Shown here: piece by piece, positions 25,045 through 32,214 of the stretch
How positions within the stretch are numbered: position 1 is the stretch's first letter
How the letters are laid out: every line of letters starts with the position of its first letter
Origin: Lachnospiraceae bacterium
Lineage (GTDB): Bacteria > Bacillota > Clostridia > Lachnospirales > Lachnospiraceae
Direction of reading: 5' to 3'
Assembly: GCA_021201095.1 (NCBI GenBank)
Contig: JAJQFO010000187.1
Location: forward strand, 1 to 41,420
Length of the DNA stretch: 41,420 bases
The notes under the pieces: generated by a model
The model's database searches: none
What the model was told of the DNA's origin: nothing
The model's input: the letters and a program-made list of their open reading frames with translations, nothing else
Made by a program: the position numbers and the translations under genes

Positions 25045-25308
25045 GCAAATTTGAAGTTGACAACTTTTCCTCATGAGGTTATACTGCTTTTAGATGAAAC
25101 GGTAAGCACCGTCACGCACCGAATATATCTGTGAGCATGACCGCAAAGACATCCTGGCACTATTTCGGAAGGCAATGATTCGTGTCTTTCACGAAGATGA
25201 GTATCAGCGAAAAGCCGTGACATGCAAAATCGCCTGTCGGCGATGGCTCGGCCTGCATCGTGAATCCGCTGCGCAAATTCACAACACGATTTGGAGGAGG
25301 TAAATTAT
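25045..25308 (+). pseudogene. broken Rpn-like gene copy, interrupted by a short insert
   Basis: DNA matches the intact gene from about 28293 (GCAAATTTGAAGTTGACAA) through CATGAGGTTATACTGCTTTTAGATGAA and TGTGAGCATGACCGCAAAGA. The frame is broken near 25100-25130. About 84 bases (25205-25288) with the hairpin TCGCC-TGTC-GGCGA are inserted exactly where the intact gene reads straight on to GGAGGTGG. The insert brings in a TAA at 25301, just before the ATG at 25309. Confidence 0.7.
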
Positions 25309-25503
25309 ATGACACCACCTGTTTTAGAACTGGAACGTGAAACTATCGTAAGACTGGAAAAGGAAATTGACTCTCTTAGATCGGAATGTGAAACGATAAA
25401 GTCAAAATATAATGTAGTGATGGCAAAATACACAGCACTGGAACAGGAAAACGAAACCTTAAGAGCAGAGAAAACCCAATATACAGATGGTAACGCCGTC
25501 TGA
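25309..25503 (+). CDS. small coiled-coil protein equal to the C-terminal part of an Rpn-like protein
   Basis: 64 residues: MTPPVLELERETIVRLEKE, then heptad-type Leu/Glu/Lys sequence to the end, i.e. a coiled coil. It corresponds to the last 56 residues of the intact 27597-28634 product (MTAPVLELERETIVRLQKE). A strong ribosome binding site, GGAGGAGG, lies 8 bases before the ATG, and a good terminator follows, so it can be expressed although the upstream two thirds of the gene are broken. In the gene-within-gene Rpn systems the small C-terminal product is the inhibitor of the nuclease; whether this one does so is inference. TTG at 25291 is a less likely start. Confidence 0.6.
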   Translation: MTPPVLELERETIVRLEKEIDSLRSECETIKSKYNVVMAKYTALEQENETLRAEKTQYTDGNAV

Positions 25504-25534
25504 AGCGAAAACGTAAATAATGAGCTGGCAGACA

Positions 25535-25562
25535 GCCCGGGATGAAAATCCCGGGCATTTTT
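25535..25562 (+). terminator. intrinsic terminator after the small coiled-coil gene
   Basis: Perfect 9-bp stem GCCCGGGAT-GAAA-ATCCCGGGC followed by five T. The same terminator stands at the same place after the intact gene (28649-28676). The T-run continues into R1-like sequence (TTTTTATGCTCATGG). Confidence 0.9.
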
Positions 25563-25599
25563 ATGCTCATGGTCGGGCAAGCTGCTCTATAGCTAAAGT

Positions 25600-25742
25600 C
25601 ACCTCATTTTACGCTTCGTTTCGATCCGGGCCAAGCAGATGTCCACTAGGTCTCCGCTTAACTCCGGTTCGCCCCTGCGTCTCCGATTTTTTGCAAAAAC
25701 CGGAGCATGAAAAGTGTGCCACTAACACACGGAGGCCTCTCA
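25600..25742. repeat. R4 post-terminator module (copy 1)
   Basis: About 140 bases matching 28800-28930. Shared blocks are AGCAGATGTCCAC (copy 2: AGCGGATGTCCAC), a hairpin with poly-T/poly-A arms (25691-25715), and GTGTGCCACT. Both copies follow an Rpn-like gene and its terminator. Confidence 0.6.
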
Positions 25743-25782
25743 AATTTACATGTTTTAGTTTACTCTGCATCCATCTTATTCC

Positions 25783-27105
25783 TTAAATCAAACGCTTAAT
25801 TTTCCCCGGTATCCAGACCAGCGCTTTTCCGATTTTAAAAGACCAGGAAGACCGTGTTTCCTGAAGCTTCTTACTCATCGCCTCCTGCTTTTTGCTTTCC
25901 TCTTCCAGCTTTCGACTTACCTCCTGCAGCTGCCTATCAGTTTCCTTTAGCTTTTTATCTGTCTCTTCCTGCTTTTTATAAGCCATCTGCAGCTGTTTAT
26001 CTGTTTCTTTCTGTTTTTGATAAGCGGTCTGTAATTCCCGGGTCAGCTGCTTGCATTCTTTCTTCTGTTTGGAAAGTTCATAGCTCATGCCTCTCCGTTC
26101 TGCCACAGCCACATCTTTTTGCATATACATAGAATTGGAGAGGAAAACTGCAAACTGTTCCGGCGTATCCTGGTAAAAATGCTGTACACAATTACCAGCC
26201 CAAGCGCTATAATAATACCCTTCCTCCTGTGGAAAAATATGCAATTTTTTAAGCCCATATTCTTTTAAAGCATCCAAGGCAATGCAAAAAGGTTCCCAGC
26301 TTTTAAAATGCTGAAACATGTAAATCATAATATCCAAAGCTCTATTTGCAAATGTTCGCTCACCAAAACCATCAAATTTTTCAAGATTTTCTGCCGCGCT
26401 TATCCAAGTCTGAATCGGAGCAAGAGGTGCCGCATCCTGTGAGCACACCAGGCCACTGTCTAAATTTACTCGATAATTAATCAATTTCTCATCAAGAATC
26501 GTTATCCTGTCAGCTAATCCAATTGCATTGACTGTAAAATAGACATCATTGCCATTTCTTACAGGCTGAAAATTCAGGCCTAGTCTTTCTATATAGGCTC
26601 TTTTAAACAGTTTATTCCATGCCGCCACATTCGTAAAATCAAGATAATGCTCTTGATTATTAAAGCGATTAAATGTTTCACCTGATGGTACCTTTTTAGG
26701 GTTCAAATATGGCGGCCATGGATATGATTTCTGTTTAGACTCGAAATATCGGTTTCCTCCGCAGACACACACATCTGCGTCTACGCTTTTCGCTTTTTGA
26801 TAAAGCTTTTCCAGTGCCTGCGGATCGAAAAAGTCATCGCAGTCCCAGAATACCAGATACTCGCCGGTCGCATGAGATTTTCCCAGATTTCTGGCCACTC
26901 CGGCATATCGATTCTCCTGCGTGTAGATCTGAAATCGATCATCCTTAGACTGATACTCTCTTAAAATTTCCAGTGACGAATCCGTCGACCCGTCATCCAC
27001 GCAAATAATTTCAATATCCAACAGCGTCTGGTTGCAAATGCTGTCCAGACACTCCCGCAAATATTTTTCTCCGTTATAGACTGGGACAATTACTGATACC
27101 TTCAC
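25783..27105 (-). CDS. family 2 glycosyltransferase (GT-A) with C-terminal coiled coil
   Basis: Transfers a sugar from a nucleotide-sugar to a surface polysaccharide precursor at the cytoplasmic membrane face. The GT2 core shows VSVIVPVYNGEKYLRECLDS at the start, then CVDDGSTD and FWDCDDFFDP (DxD metal site). Residues ~340-430 are a coiled coil built from repeats of (K)ETDKxLQ, and the chain ends in a basic amphipathic tail (FKIGKALVWIPGKIKRLI) that may bind the membrane. The start is uncertain. GTG at 27103-27105 and TTG just before it follow GGGAGG by 11 and 8 bases; a TTG at 27144 has no site. Probably part of the surface polymer locus that continues to the right, cut off by the Rpn-like gene. 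Confidence 0.85.
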   Translation of the reverse strand: MKVSVIVPVYNGEKYLRECLDSICNQTLLDIEIICVDDGSTDSSLEILREYQSKDDRFQIYTQENRYAGVARNLGKSHATGEYLVFWDCDDFFDPQALEKLYQKAKSVDADVCVCGGNRYFESKQKSYPWPPYLNPKKVPSGETFNRFNNQEHYLDFTNVAAWNKLFKRAYIERLGLNFQPVRNGNDVYFTVNAIGLADRITILDEKLINYRVNLDSGLVCSQDAAPLAPIQTWISAAENLEKFDGFGERTFANRALDIMIYMFQHFKSWEPFCIALDALKEYGLKKLHIFPQEEGYYYSAWAGNCVQHFYQDTPEQFAVFLSNSMYMQKDVAVAERRGMSYELSKQKKECKQLTRELQTAYQKQKETDKQLQMAYKKQEETDKKLKETDRQLQEVSRKLEEESKKQEAMSKKLQETRSSWSFKIGKALVWIPGKIKRLI

Positions 27106-27437
27106 CAAAATGCTATCCTCCCTACTATTTTCCTTATCAATCAAACCAGATTTTCTGACAAAAGTGTGCTATTTTAAACCCGATGGGCAACCGTCAAAGC
27201 ATCAGGAAATGTGCCCTATATGGATTCGAGCATACAGCTATGCGCCTTCGCACCTTCTCCTTTCGCATCCTTCGACATCCCACCAGCGCAAAGCACACCT
27301 ATGCCCCCAGATTACCACGAACTACCCTGGTTCGCAAGAACAATGTGAGTTGCAAAAATAAATTACGGTGAAATTTGTTTTTATTTCATACGTTTAGATG
27401 ACTTTATATTAATTATCTTATATTTTATTTATATTAA
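27106..27437. other. intergenic region with an R3 hairpin
   Basis: R3 copy 2 at 27312-27337 (TTACCACGAAC, TACCCTG loop, GTTCGCAAG). Otherwise AT-rich to the right and without a supported gene. Confidence 0.4.
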
Positions 27438-27466
27438 TTGACATATCTAATATTATGTGTTATCAT
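27438..27466 (+). promoter_or_regulatory. sigma-A promoter of the intact Rpn-like gene
   Basis: Perfect TTGACA (27438-27443), 17-base AT-rich spacer, TATCAT (27461-27466). The ribosome binding site AGGAAGGAGG follows at 27527-27536. Confidence 0.75.
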
Positions 27467-27596
27467 TCCAAGTGTCCCGATCATTCGTAATTGTTTTCTC
27501 TTATAAGCAAAAACCACAGCAGAAACAGGAAGGAGGTCAAAGGAAACGCACAGCAGCGGCAATATTGATAATTATGACACAATTACAGAAGATAAA

Positions 27597-28634
27597 ATGA
27601 CCGAAAATCAGATGAACAACGGCCTTCCAAAAGGAATCCATACGGAGGCACAGCTATGGGATGAAATTCTAAAAAAAGAAGTTCTGGAAATGCCCTTCCT
27701 TCTCCTGCCAGTTATTGAGGAAATTCACGGAACAGCTTATCCGGCAGGCACAAAAATCACTCCCTTCGGAACAGAATATTCCGTAGAGAGAGTCGTCACG
27801 AAAGAGATTTCCTCTATTCGCTCAGACGCCGCAGTCTGGATAGAGTCGCAGATCTACCACTTTGAGTGTGAAAGCAGTACCGGCAAAATAATTGTAAAGC
27901 GTACCTTCGAATACGATGCCCAGGCCGCACTCTCCTGCGCCGAAAAAGGTCCTGAGGAGATTCCCTGGCAGCTGAATTTTCCATACTCCACGGTTTTCTT
28001 TCTGGAGCCCGGGACTGGTATCTCCGACCGACTTACATGCCGGCTGCGTCTGCCGGTCTACCGCGAAGATAAGCGTCGCACGGAAGTCAAAGACATAGAT
28101 TACGCCGTCCCGGCTCTGAAAGTGCAGGATTATACCTTGCAGGAAATCCGCGAAAAAAAGCTCCTGATCCTGATTCCGTTTACACCGATCCGTTTTAGAA
28201 AACTGGCAGGCAATAGCAATGCCAGTGGAAAAGACCAGGTCAAAAGCGAAAATAATCAGGAACCGCAACAGCCTAATTATGATCCAGTTTTTGCAAAATT
28301 GGAATTGACAAATTTCTCTCATGAGGTTATACTGCTTTTAGATGAAGCAGTAAGTACAGGATTTATCTGTGAGCATGACCGCAAAGATATCCTGGCACTA
28401 TTTCGGAAGGCTATGATTCGTGTATTTCACAAAGACGAGTATTTATTGGAGGTGGTAAATCATATGACAGCACCAGTTTTAGAACTAGAGCGTGAGACCA
28501 TCGTAAGGCTACAAAAAGAAAACGAAAATCTAAGATTGGAAATCACAGCATTGGTACAAGAAGTTGAAACTTTAAAAGCAGCGAGAAACCCAATCTACAG
28601 ATGGCAGCACCGTCTGAAACGCAAACGAAAATAA
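27597..28634 (+). CDS. Rpn-like putative PD-(D/E)XK nuclease with coiled-coil C-terminus and internal start
   Basis: 345 residues from the first ATG. Residues ~50-105 resemble a PD-(D/E)XK core: RSDAAVW (Asp 77) and IYHFECESSTGK (Glu 90, Glu 92), then an EYDAQAAL helix. Residues ~230-285 form the conserved module NFSHEVILLLDEAVSTGF..EHDRKDILALFRKAM. Residues 290-345 are coiled coil with a basic end (RWQHRLKRKRK). The ATG at 27597 has no ribosome binding site. The good site (27527-27536) stands 9 bases before an ACG at 27546 that is in frame, so the natural start may be ACG or an ATG lost by mutation. A second strong site, GGAGGTGG, lies before an in-frame ATG at 28464. The family is multicopy in Lachnospiraceae without a firm function; the Rpn relation is by motif and architecture only. 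Confidence 0.75.
   Translation: MTENQMNNGLPKGIHTEAQLWDEILKKEVLEMPFLLLPVIEEIHGTAYPAGTKITPFGTEYSVERVVTKEISSIRSDAAVWIESQIYHFECESSTGKIIVKRTFEYDAQAALSCAEKGPEEIPWQLNFPYSTVFFLEPGTGISDRLTCRLRLPVYREDKRRTEVKDIDYAVPALKVQDYTLQEIREKKLLILIPFTPIRFRKLAGNSNASGKDQVKSENNQEPQQPNYDPVFAKLELTNFSHEVILLLDEAVSTGFICEHDRKDILALFRKAMIRVFHKDEYLLEVVNHMTAPVLELERETIVRLQKENENLRLEITALVQEVETLKAARNPIYRWQHRLKRKRK
28464..28634 (+). CDS. possible nested small protein (C-terminal coiled coil of the Rpn-like gene)
   Basis: In-frame internal ATG at 28464-28466 with GGAGGTGG upstream (28448-28455; 8-11 bases). It would make a 56-residue coiled-coil protein. The same site and start are kept in the broken copy (GGAGGAGG, ATG at 25309). 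In E. coli Rpn genes an internal start makes a small C-terminal protein that neutralises the full-length nuclease. Expression here is inferred. Confidence 0.5.
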   Translation: MTAPVLELERETIVRLQKENENLRLEITALVQEVETLKAARNPIYRWQHRLKRKRK

Positions 28635-28648
28635 GGAACTGGCAAACA

Positions 28649-28676
28649 GCCCGGGATAAAAGTCCCGGGCATTTTT
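28649..28676 (+). terminator. intrinsic terminator of the Rpn-like gene
   Basis: GCCCGGGA pairs with TCCCGGGC, then ATTTTT; 14 bases after the stop. Twin of 25535-25562. The run-out reads into R1-like TTTTTATGCCCAGAGCC. Confidence 0.9.
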
Positions 28677-28691
28677 ATGCCCAGAGCCTGG

Positions 28692-28769
28692 CAAGGCTTA
28701 TCCCATGCGAAGCGTGGGACGCCACCCGGCGAGGCTTATTCCATGCGAAGCGTGGAATGCCACCCGGCG
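28692..28769. repeat. two tandem ~39-bp hairpin units with paired base changes
   Basis: Unit 1 holds TCCCATGC-GAA-GCGTGGGA, unit 2 TTCCATGC-GAA-GCGTGGAA. The C-to-T change in the left arm is matched by G-to-A in the right arm, so the stem is kept. Both units end in GCCACCCGGCGAGG or nearly so. Confidence 0.65.
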
Positions 28770-28799
28770 AGGGATGTACGGCTAAAGCCGCTTCAGTCT

Positions 28800-28930
28800 A
28801 CACTTCTACATTGCGTTTTGATCAGAGCGAAGCGGATGTCCACCTGGTCTTCGCCTCGCTCCGATCCGTTCCTGCGTCCTCGATTTTCAGCAAAAATCAA
28901 GACATGAAATGTGTGCCACTGGCACACAGC
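28800..28930. repeat. R4 post-terminator module (copy 2)
   Basis: Matches 25600-25742 over about 130 bases, including AGCGGATGTCCAC, a T-rich/A-rich hairpin and ATGAAATGTGTGCCACT. Confidence 0.6.
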
Positions 28931-29240
28931 AACCGCGCGTGCGAGCAGGAGTCGCCAAAGCCTCCTCATACCCGATCACAGGACTTCCCGCCAAAAAGTA
29001 CCGAAAGCGTTAAAATTGCGTCAAAATTCACTTCCCTTTGATAATCTGCCCTTGCACAACAAGACATTTCCATATATAATGTATCAGCAAAACTTGCAGC
29101 CTGTAAAAAATACGCGTGCTCTGGCATCACGGTATTCCTGCTTTTTCCGAACACTATCTGCTGTCACTGATTGACAACTCATAAACATTTACCAAGGTCA
29201 TCGTCTGCCAGGAACTGAGCAGCCGCTCAAATCATGAAAA
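28931..29240. other. intergenic stretch, nothing recognised
   Basis: Between the R4 copy and the acyltransferase gene. A TTGACA is present at about 29172, but no matching -10 at the right distance. No gene or stable terminator seen. Confidence 0.35.
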
Positions 29241-29257
29241 CAAGGAGAAGATTTATC

Positions 29258-30430
29258 ATGTCCACTGAAAGGACTCAGCGTCAGGACCGAATCGAAAAAT
29301 GGGATTTATTAAAAGCTCTCTTAATATTTCTGGTCGTTTTGGGGCATTTTACTGATTACTACACCCCTGATTCCTCCAAAATGCGGGCATTGTTTCTTTT
29401 CATCTATTCCTTTCACATGCCGTGTTTTTTATTTGCAGATGGATTGTTCAGCAAAAACACGATTAATAAAAATAATTATTCCCGCATCTTTTCTTATCTC
29501 TGTATATATATTGCTGCAAAGATGTTAAACACGTTCGTCCATGGGATTGTAAATCACACTTTCAGTTTTTCTCTGTTTAGTGAAGATGCGTTTCCCTGGT
29601 ACGGCCTCACTTTGTTCTGGTGCTGCCTGATCACTATTTTTTTAAAACAGTTTTCCAGAAAATGGATCCTGTGCGCAGCCATTCTGTTTGCCTGCTTTGC
29701 TGGCTATGACAATGATATTTCGGATTTTCTGGTATTATCCCGGACGATTGTTTACTATCCGTTTTTCTTTCTGGGATATTGTACAGATTACCGCCATCTG
29801 GAAAAGGCGACGTCATCCTGGCGGGCGAAATTAACTGGGGTTCTCATATTAGTCGTTACGGCGGTATTCATTCTCCTTAAAATTGACGATATTTATTTCA
29901 TCCGTCCTCTTTTAACGGGACGGAATCCATACAGTGCGCTTACAATCAGCGAAGATCTTAAGATGTGGGGAGGCTTGCTGCGGCTCGCTTATTACCCTGT
30001 TGTTCTTTTCCTTTGCATGGCGGTTATTGCAGTCATCCCATCAAATGTCTCTCCTGCCTGCACTGTAAAAACAGCTGAAAGCAATGCCCATACCCGCTCA
30101 GCACATTTTTCAGCACATTTTTCTTACACCGCTCTCGTAGAAATGCAAACCCGTACACTTCACTTTTTTGCAGGAGTCGGGCGGAGAAGCCTGCAAATAT
30201 ATTTGCTTCACCGCCCAGTCCTTTATATTCTGTACAACGGTTTTCACCTGAATGACTTTATGACACGCTGCGGGGTTCCTAATCTGGTTATTATTCCTTT
30301 GGCTTTCCTGTTGACACTGGTTCTTAGTCCGCCTGTTTTGGAAAAACCGGTTCGCGCGGTAATATATCCTGGAAAACGGAAGGAATCTTTTGACGGGTCG
30401 CCGTCTTCCTCTTTGGACAGTTCAATCTGA
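29258..30430 (+). CDS. acyltransferase 3 family (O-acetyltransferase-like) membrane protein
   Basis: Transfers acyl groups, usually O-acetyl, to surface polysaccharides. About ten membrane helices. The N-terminal block KWDLLKALLIFLVVLGH carries the conserved catalytic-type His after helix 1, followed by FIYSFHMPCFLFADGLFSK, as in fucose 4-O-acetylase-like enzymes. A hydrophilic loop (~260-300) with a small duplication (SAHFSAHFS) precedes the last helices. The start at 29258 has AAGGAG 10 bases upstream; an ATG 24 bases earlier overlaps that site. It is a paralogue of the frameshifted acyltransferase at 32215-33226, which shows the same KSLLIFLVV..H and SFHMPLFMF blocks. A Ser/Asp-rich tail ends the protein. 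Confidence 0.87.
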   Translation: MSTERTQRQDRIEKWDLLKALLIFLVVLGHFTDYYTPDSSKMRALFLFIYSFHMPCFLFADGLFSKNTINKNNYSRIFSYLCIYIAAKMLNTFVHGIVNHTFSFSLFSEDAFPWYGLTLFWCCLITIFLKQFSRKWILCAAILFACFAGYDNDISDFLVLSRTIVYYPFFFLGYCTDYRHLEKATSSWRAKLTGVLILVVTAVFILLKIDDIYFIRPLLTGRNPYSALTISEDLKMWGGLLRLAYYPVVLFLCMAVIAVIPSNVSPACTVKTAESNAHTRSAHFSAHFSYTALVEMQTRTLHFFAGVGRRSLQIYLLHRPVLYILYNGFHLNDFMTRCGVPNLVIIPLAFLLTLVLSPPVLEKPVRAVIYPGKRKESFDGSPSSSLDSSI

Positions 30431-30456
30431 TCCAGATAATACTCTGAAAAATACGG

Positions 30457-30485
30457 CATGGGATGAAAGTCCCAGGTCTTTTTAT
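30457..30485 (+). terminator. terminator of the acyltransferase gene
   Basis: CATGGGA-TGAAAG-TCCCAGG with a following CTTTTT run. It is a weaker relative of the GCCCGGG-type terminators at 25535 and 28649. Confidence 0.6.
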
Positions 30486-30605
30486 TCTGGCTAAAGCCGA
30501 ACGCAGCTCGCGCAGGTTGATACGAGGAAGAATCGTCTCCTGCTGTAATATAATCTTGAGTGTGTCCTTAGCCACAAAACTCCCCGTCTCCATGCATACA
30601 AAAAG
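30481..30605. repeat. two degenerate R1 repeats, facing each other
   Basis: Next to the plus-strand terminator: TTTTTATTCTGGCTAAAGCC. Next to the minus-strand terminator (read on the minus strand): TTTTTGTATGCATGGAGAC, then GGGGAGTTTTGTGGCTAAGG. Both keep parts of the R1 order and again start in a terminator U-run. Confidence 0.5.
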
Positions 30606-30640
30606 GAGGCTGCCCTTTGCCTGGTTCGCAGCCTCTTTTT
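30601..30640. terminator. bidirectional terminator between acyltransferase and CAP-protein genes
   Basis: GAGGCTGC pairs with GCAGCCTC; AAAA on the left and TTTTT on the right make it usable on both strands. It lies 13 bases after the CAP-protein stop. Confidence 0.85.
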
Positions 30641-30652
30641 CATTTTGTTTCT

Positions 30653-32065
30653 TTAATTGCTTATTACAACTTTCTTAACGGAAGACCAATCAGAATAATA
30701 ATTCGTTCCGGAAATCGTTTTGTAAAGCCGGATTCTTACATAATAGGTTTTTCCTTTTGACAGACCTGAAATAGTCGTGCTGGAGGTAGATTCACCAGTT
30801 ACTTTTTTTGCAGTATTGCTGCTGGAGAAATCGCTGGTCAGGGAATACTGGATCTGATAGCCTGTAATATTGGGTTTGCTTGTCCATTTAACGGTCATCG
30901 TCTGTGAAGACGAATTGATGACGCTTGACAGCGTTGGCGTATACAGGCGAACCTTCTTACTGGAAATATAGGATCCGGTGGTGCCGTCAGAAGCATAAGG
31001 TTTAACAGCATAATAATAAACCGTCCCTGTTTTCGCGGATTTGCTGTCAGTATAAGTTGTAGTTGAGCCACTGGTAATCGTGGCAATTTTGGTGTATGTA
31101 CCTCCTGCCGCTTTCCTGTAAATGTAATAGCCGGATGCACCAGAAACCTTACTCCAGGCTATTTTCATCCCGGCAGTTGTGTTGCGCAGGCCTATAATCT
31201 CCCCAGGAGAAAGATGTAGAATGCTTTTTACAGATGAATAAATGCTTTTAGTAACATTTGAGCCCGAGCCGCAATATGCCTGTATTTTGTAATAATAAGT
31301 TTTGCCTCCGGTAGTAGCAGTGTCCGTATAGCTCAACGTCGAACCGCTGGTAATCTTACAAAGCCTGGTATAACTGCCTCCGGAAACCTTCCGATAAACG
31401 ATATAGCCGGTTGCACCGACTACACGATCCCATTCAACCTTCACGCCGGAACTCGTATTAGAAAGCTCAGAAATGGTAGGATTGGCATACCTTGCTATAA
31501 GAGTAGAATTGAGAACGTTTACGGTCCTGGTGGTTGAAACTGTGCCTGTTTTGGTCAGCTCGGTCGGACTGGCATTGTCAAAATACTGAACCCAGTACAT
31601 CTCACCGTCGCTGGCCCGGAAACAGCCAACGCCGATGCTGGTCATATAACTGCTGACAATGTTAGCATAATGCCCTGAAGAATTGAGCCATGAATACATG
31701 ACGCTCTCAGGGGATGTCTGCCCACAGGCAATATTTTCAGCAGCAGTATAGCTACGCATCAAGACAGTAAAGCAGCTGGTGCCGTCAGGTCTGGTATGGT
31801 CGAAGTTAATAGAAAGTTCCGCCGCTCTCTGCATGGCTGCTTCTGTCAGTTCTGCGTCCAGAGTCAGGCTGGGAAGCCCCAATTCATTTCGAGTTTTGTT
31901 TACCAGATTGACAACTTCCTGGGCATAAGTGTAATTTTCCACACCACTTACCGTTATGGCTGACGTGTCATAGGATGATGCCGCCTCTGCAGAATACGAA
32001 TCAGCAAATAGTAACGTCAAAGAGATCATACAAATAGTCATTAAAATGTACAGTTGCTTTTTCAT
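30653..32065 (-). CDS. secreted CAP/SCP-domain protein with three fibronectin-III-like repeats
   Basis: Signal peptide at residues 1-29 (MKKQ, hydrophobic core, ADSYSAEAA). The CAP domain follows (~45-180): VVNLVNKTRNELGLPSLTLD, FDHTRPDG with the conserved His, AENIACGQ, and WLNSSGHYANI with the second His, then GVGCF. Three Fn3-like domains occupy ~190-280, ~285-375 and ~380-470; the first two share the blocks GATGYIVYRKVSGGSYTRL and GASGYYIYRKAAGGTYTKI. The protein is extracellular, without a sorting motif. Bacterial CAP proteins of this kind have no firmly known activity. The ATG has GGGAGG upstream, its own promoter lies at 32105-32132, and a terminator follows the stop, so it is a single-gene unit. 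Confidence 0.93.
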   Translation of the reverse strand: MKKQLYILMTICMISLTLLFADSYSAEAASSYDTSAITVSGVENYTYAQEVVNLVNKTRNELGLPSLTLDAELTEAAMQRAAELSINFDHTRPDGTSCFTVLMRSYTAAENIACGQTSPESVMYSWLNSSGHYANIVSSYMTSIGVGCFRASDGEMYWVQYFDNASPTELTKTGTVSTTRTVNVLNSTLIARYANPTISELSNTSSGVKVEWDRVVGATGYIVYRKVSGGSYTRLCKITSGSTLSYTDTATTGGKTYYYKIQAYCGSGSNVTKSIYSSVKSILHLSPGEIIGLRNTTAGMKIAWSKVSGASGYYIYRKAAGGTYTKIATITSGSTTTYTDSKSAKTGTVYYYAVKPYASDGTTGSYISSKKVRLYTPTLSSVINSSSQTMTVKWTSKPNITGYQIQYSLTSDFSSSNTAKKVTGESTSSTTISGLSKGKTYYVRIRLYKTISGTNYYSDWSSVKKVVISN

Positions 32066-32104
32066 AGAAATCCTCCCTTTATAATGTTAATATTTTCCCT
32101 GACT

Positions 32105-32132
32105 ATTATAGCATGTTTTTTGTAAGCGTCAA
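32105..32132 (-). promoter_or_regulatory. sigma-A promoter of the CAP-protein gene
   Basis: TTGACG (32127-32132), 16-base spacer ending in TGC, perfect TATAAT (32105-32110) on the minus strand. Confidence 0.8.
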
Positions 32133-32214
32133 ATTAAAGTCTTCCTTTATGCACAAAGCTTCGATAGCTTATTCTGTCAATATCGCATTCAGCGAGTATA
32201 AGATTAAAGGTAGT

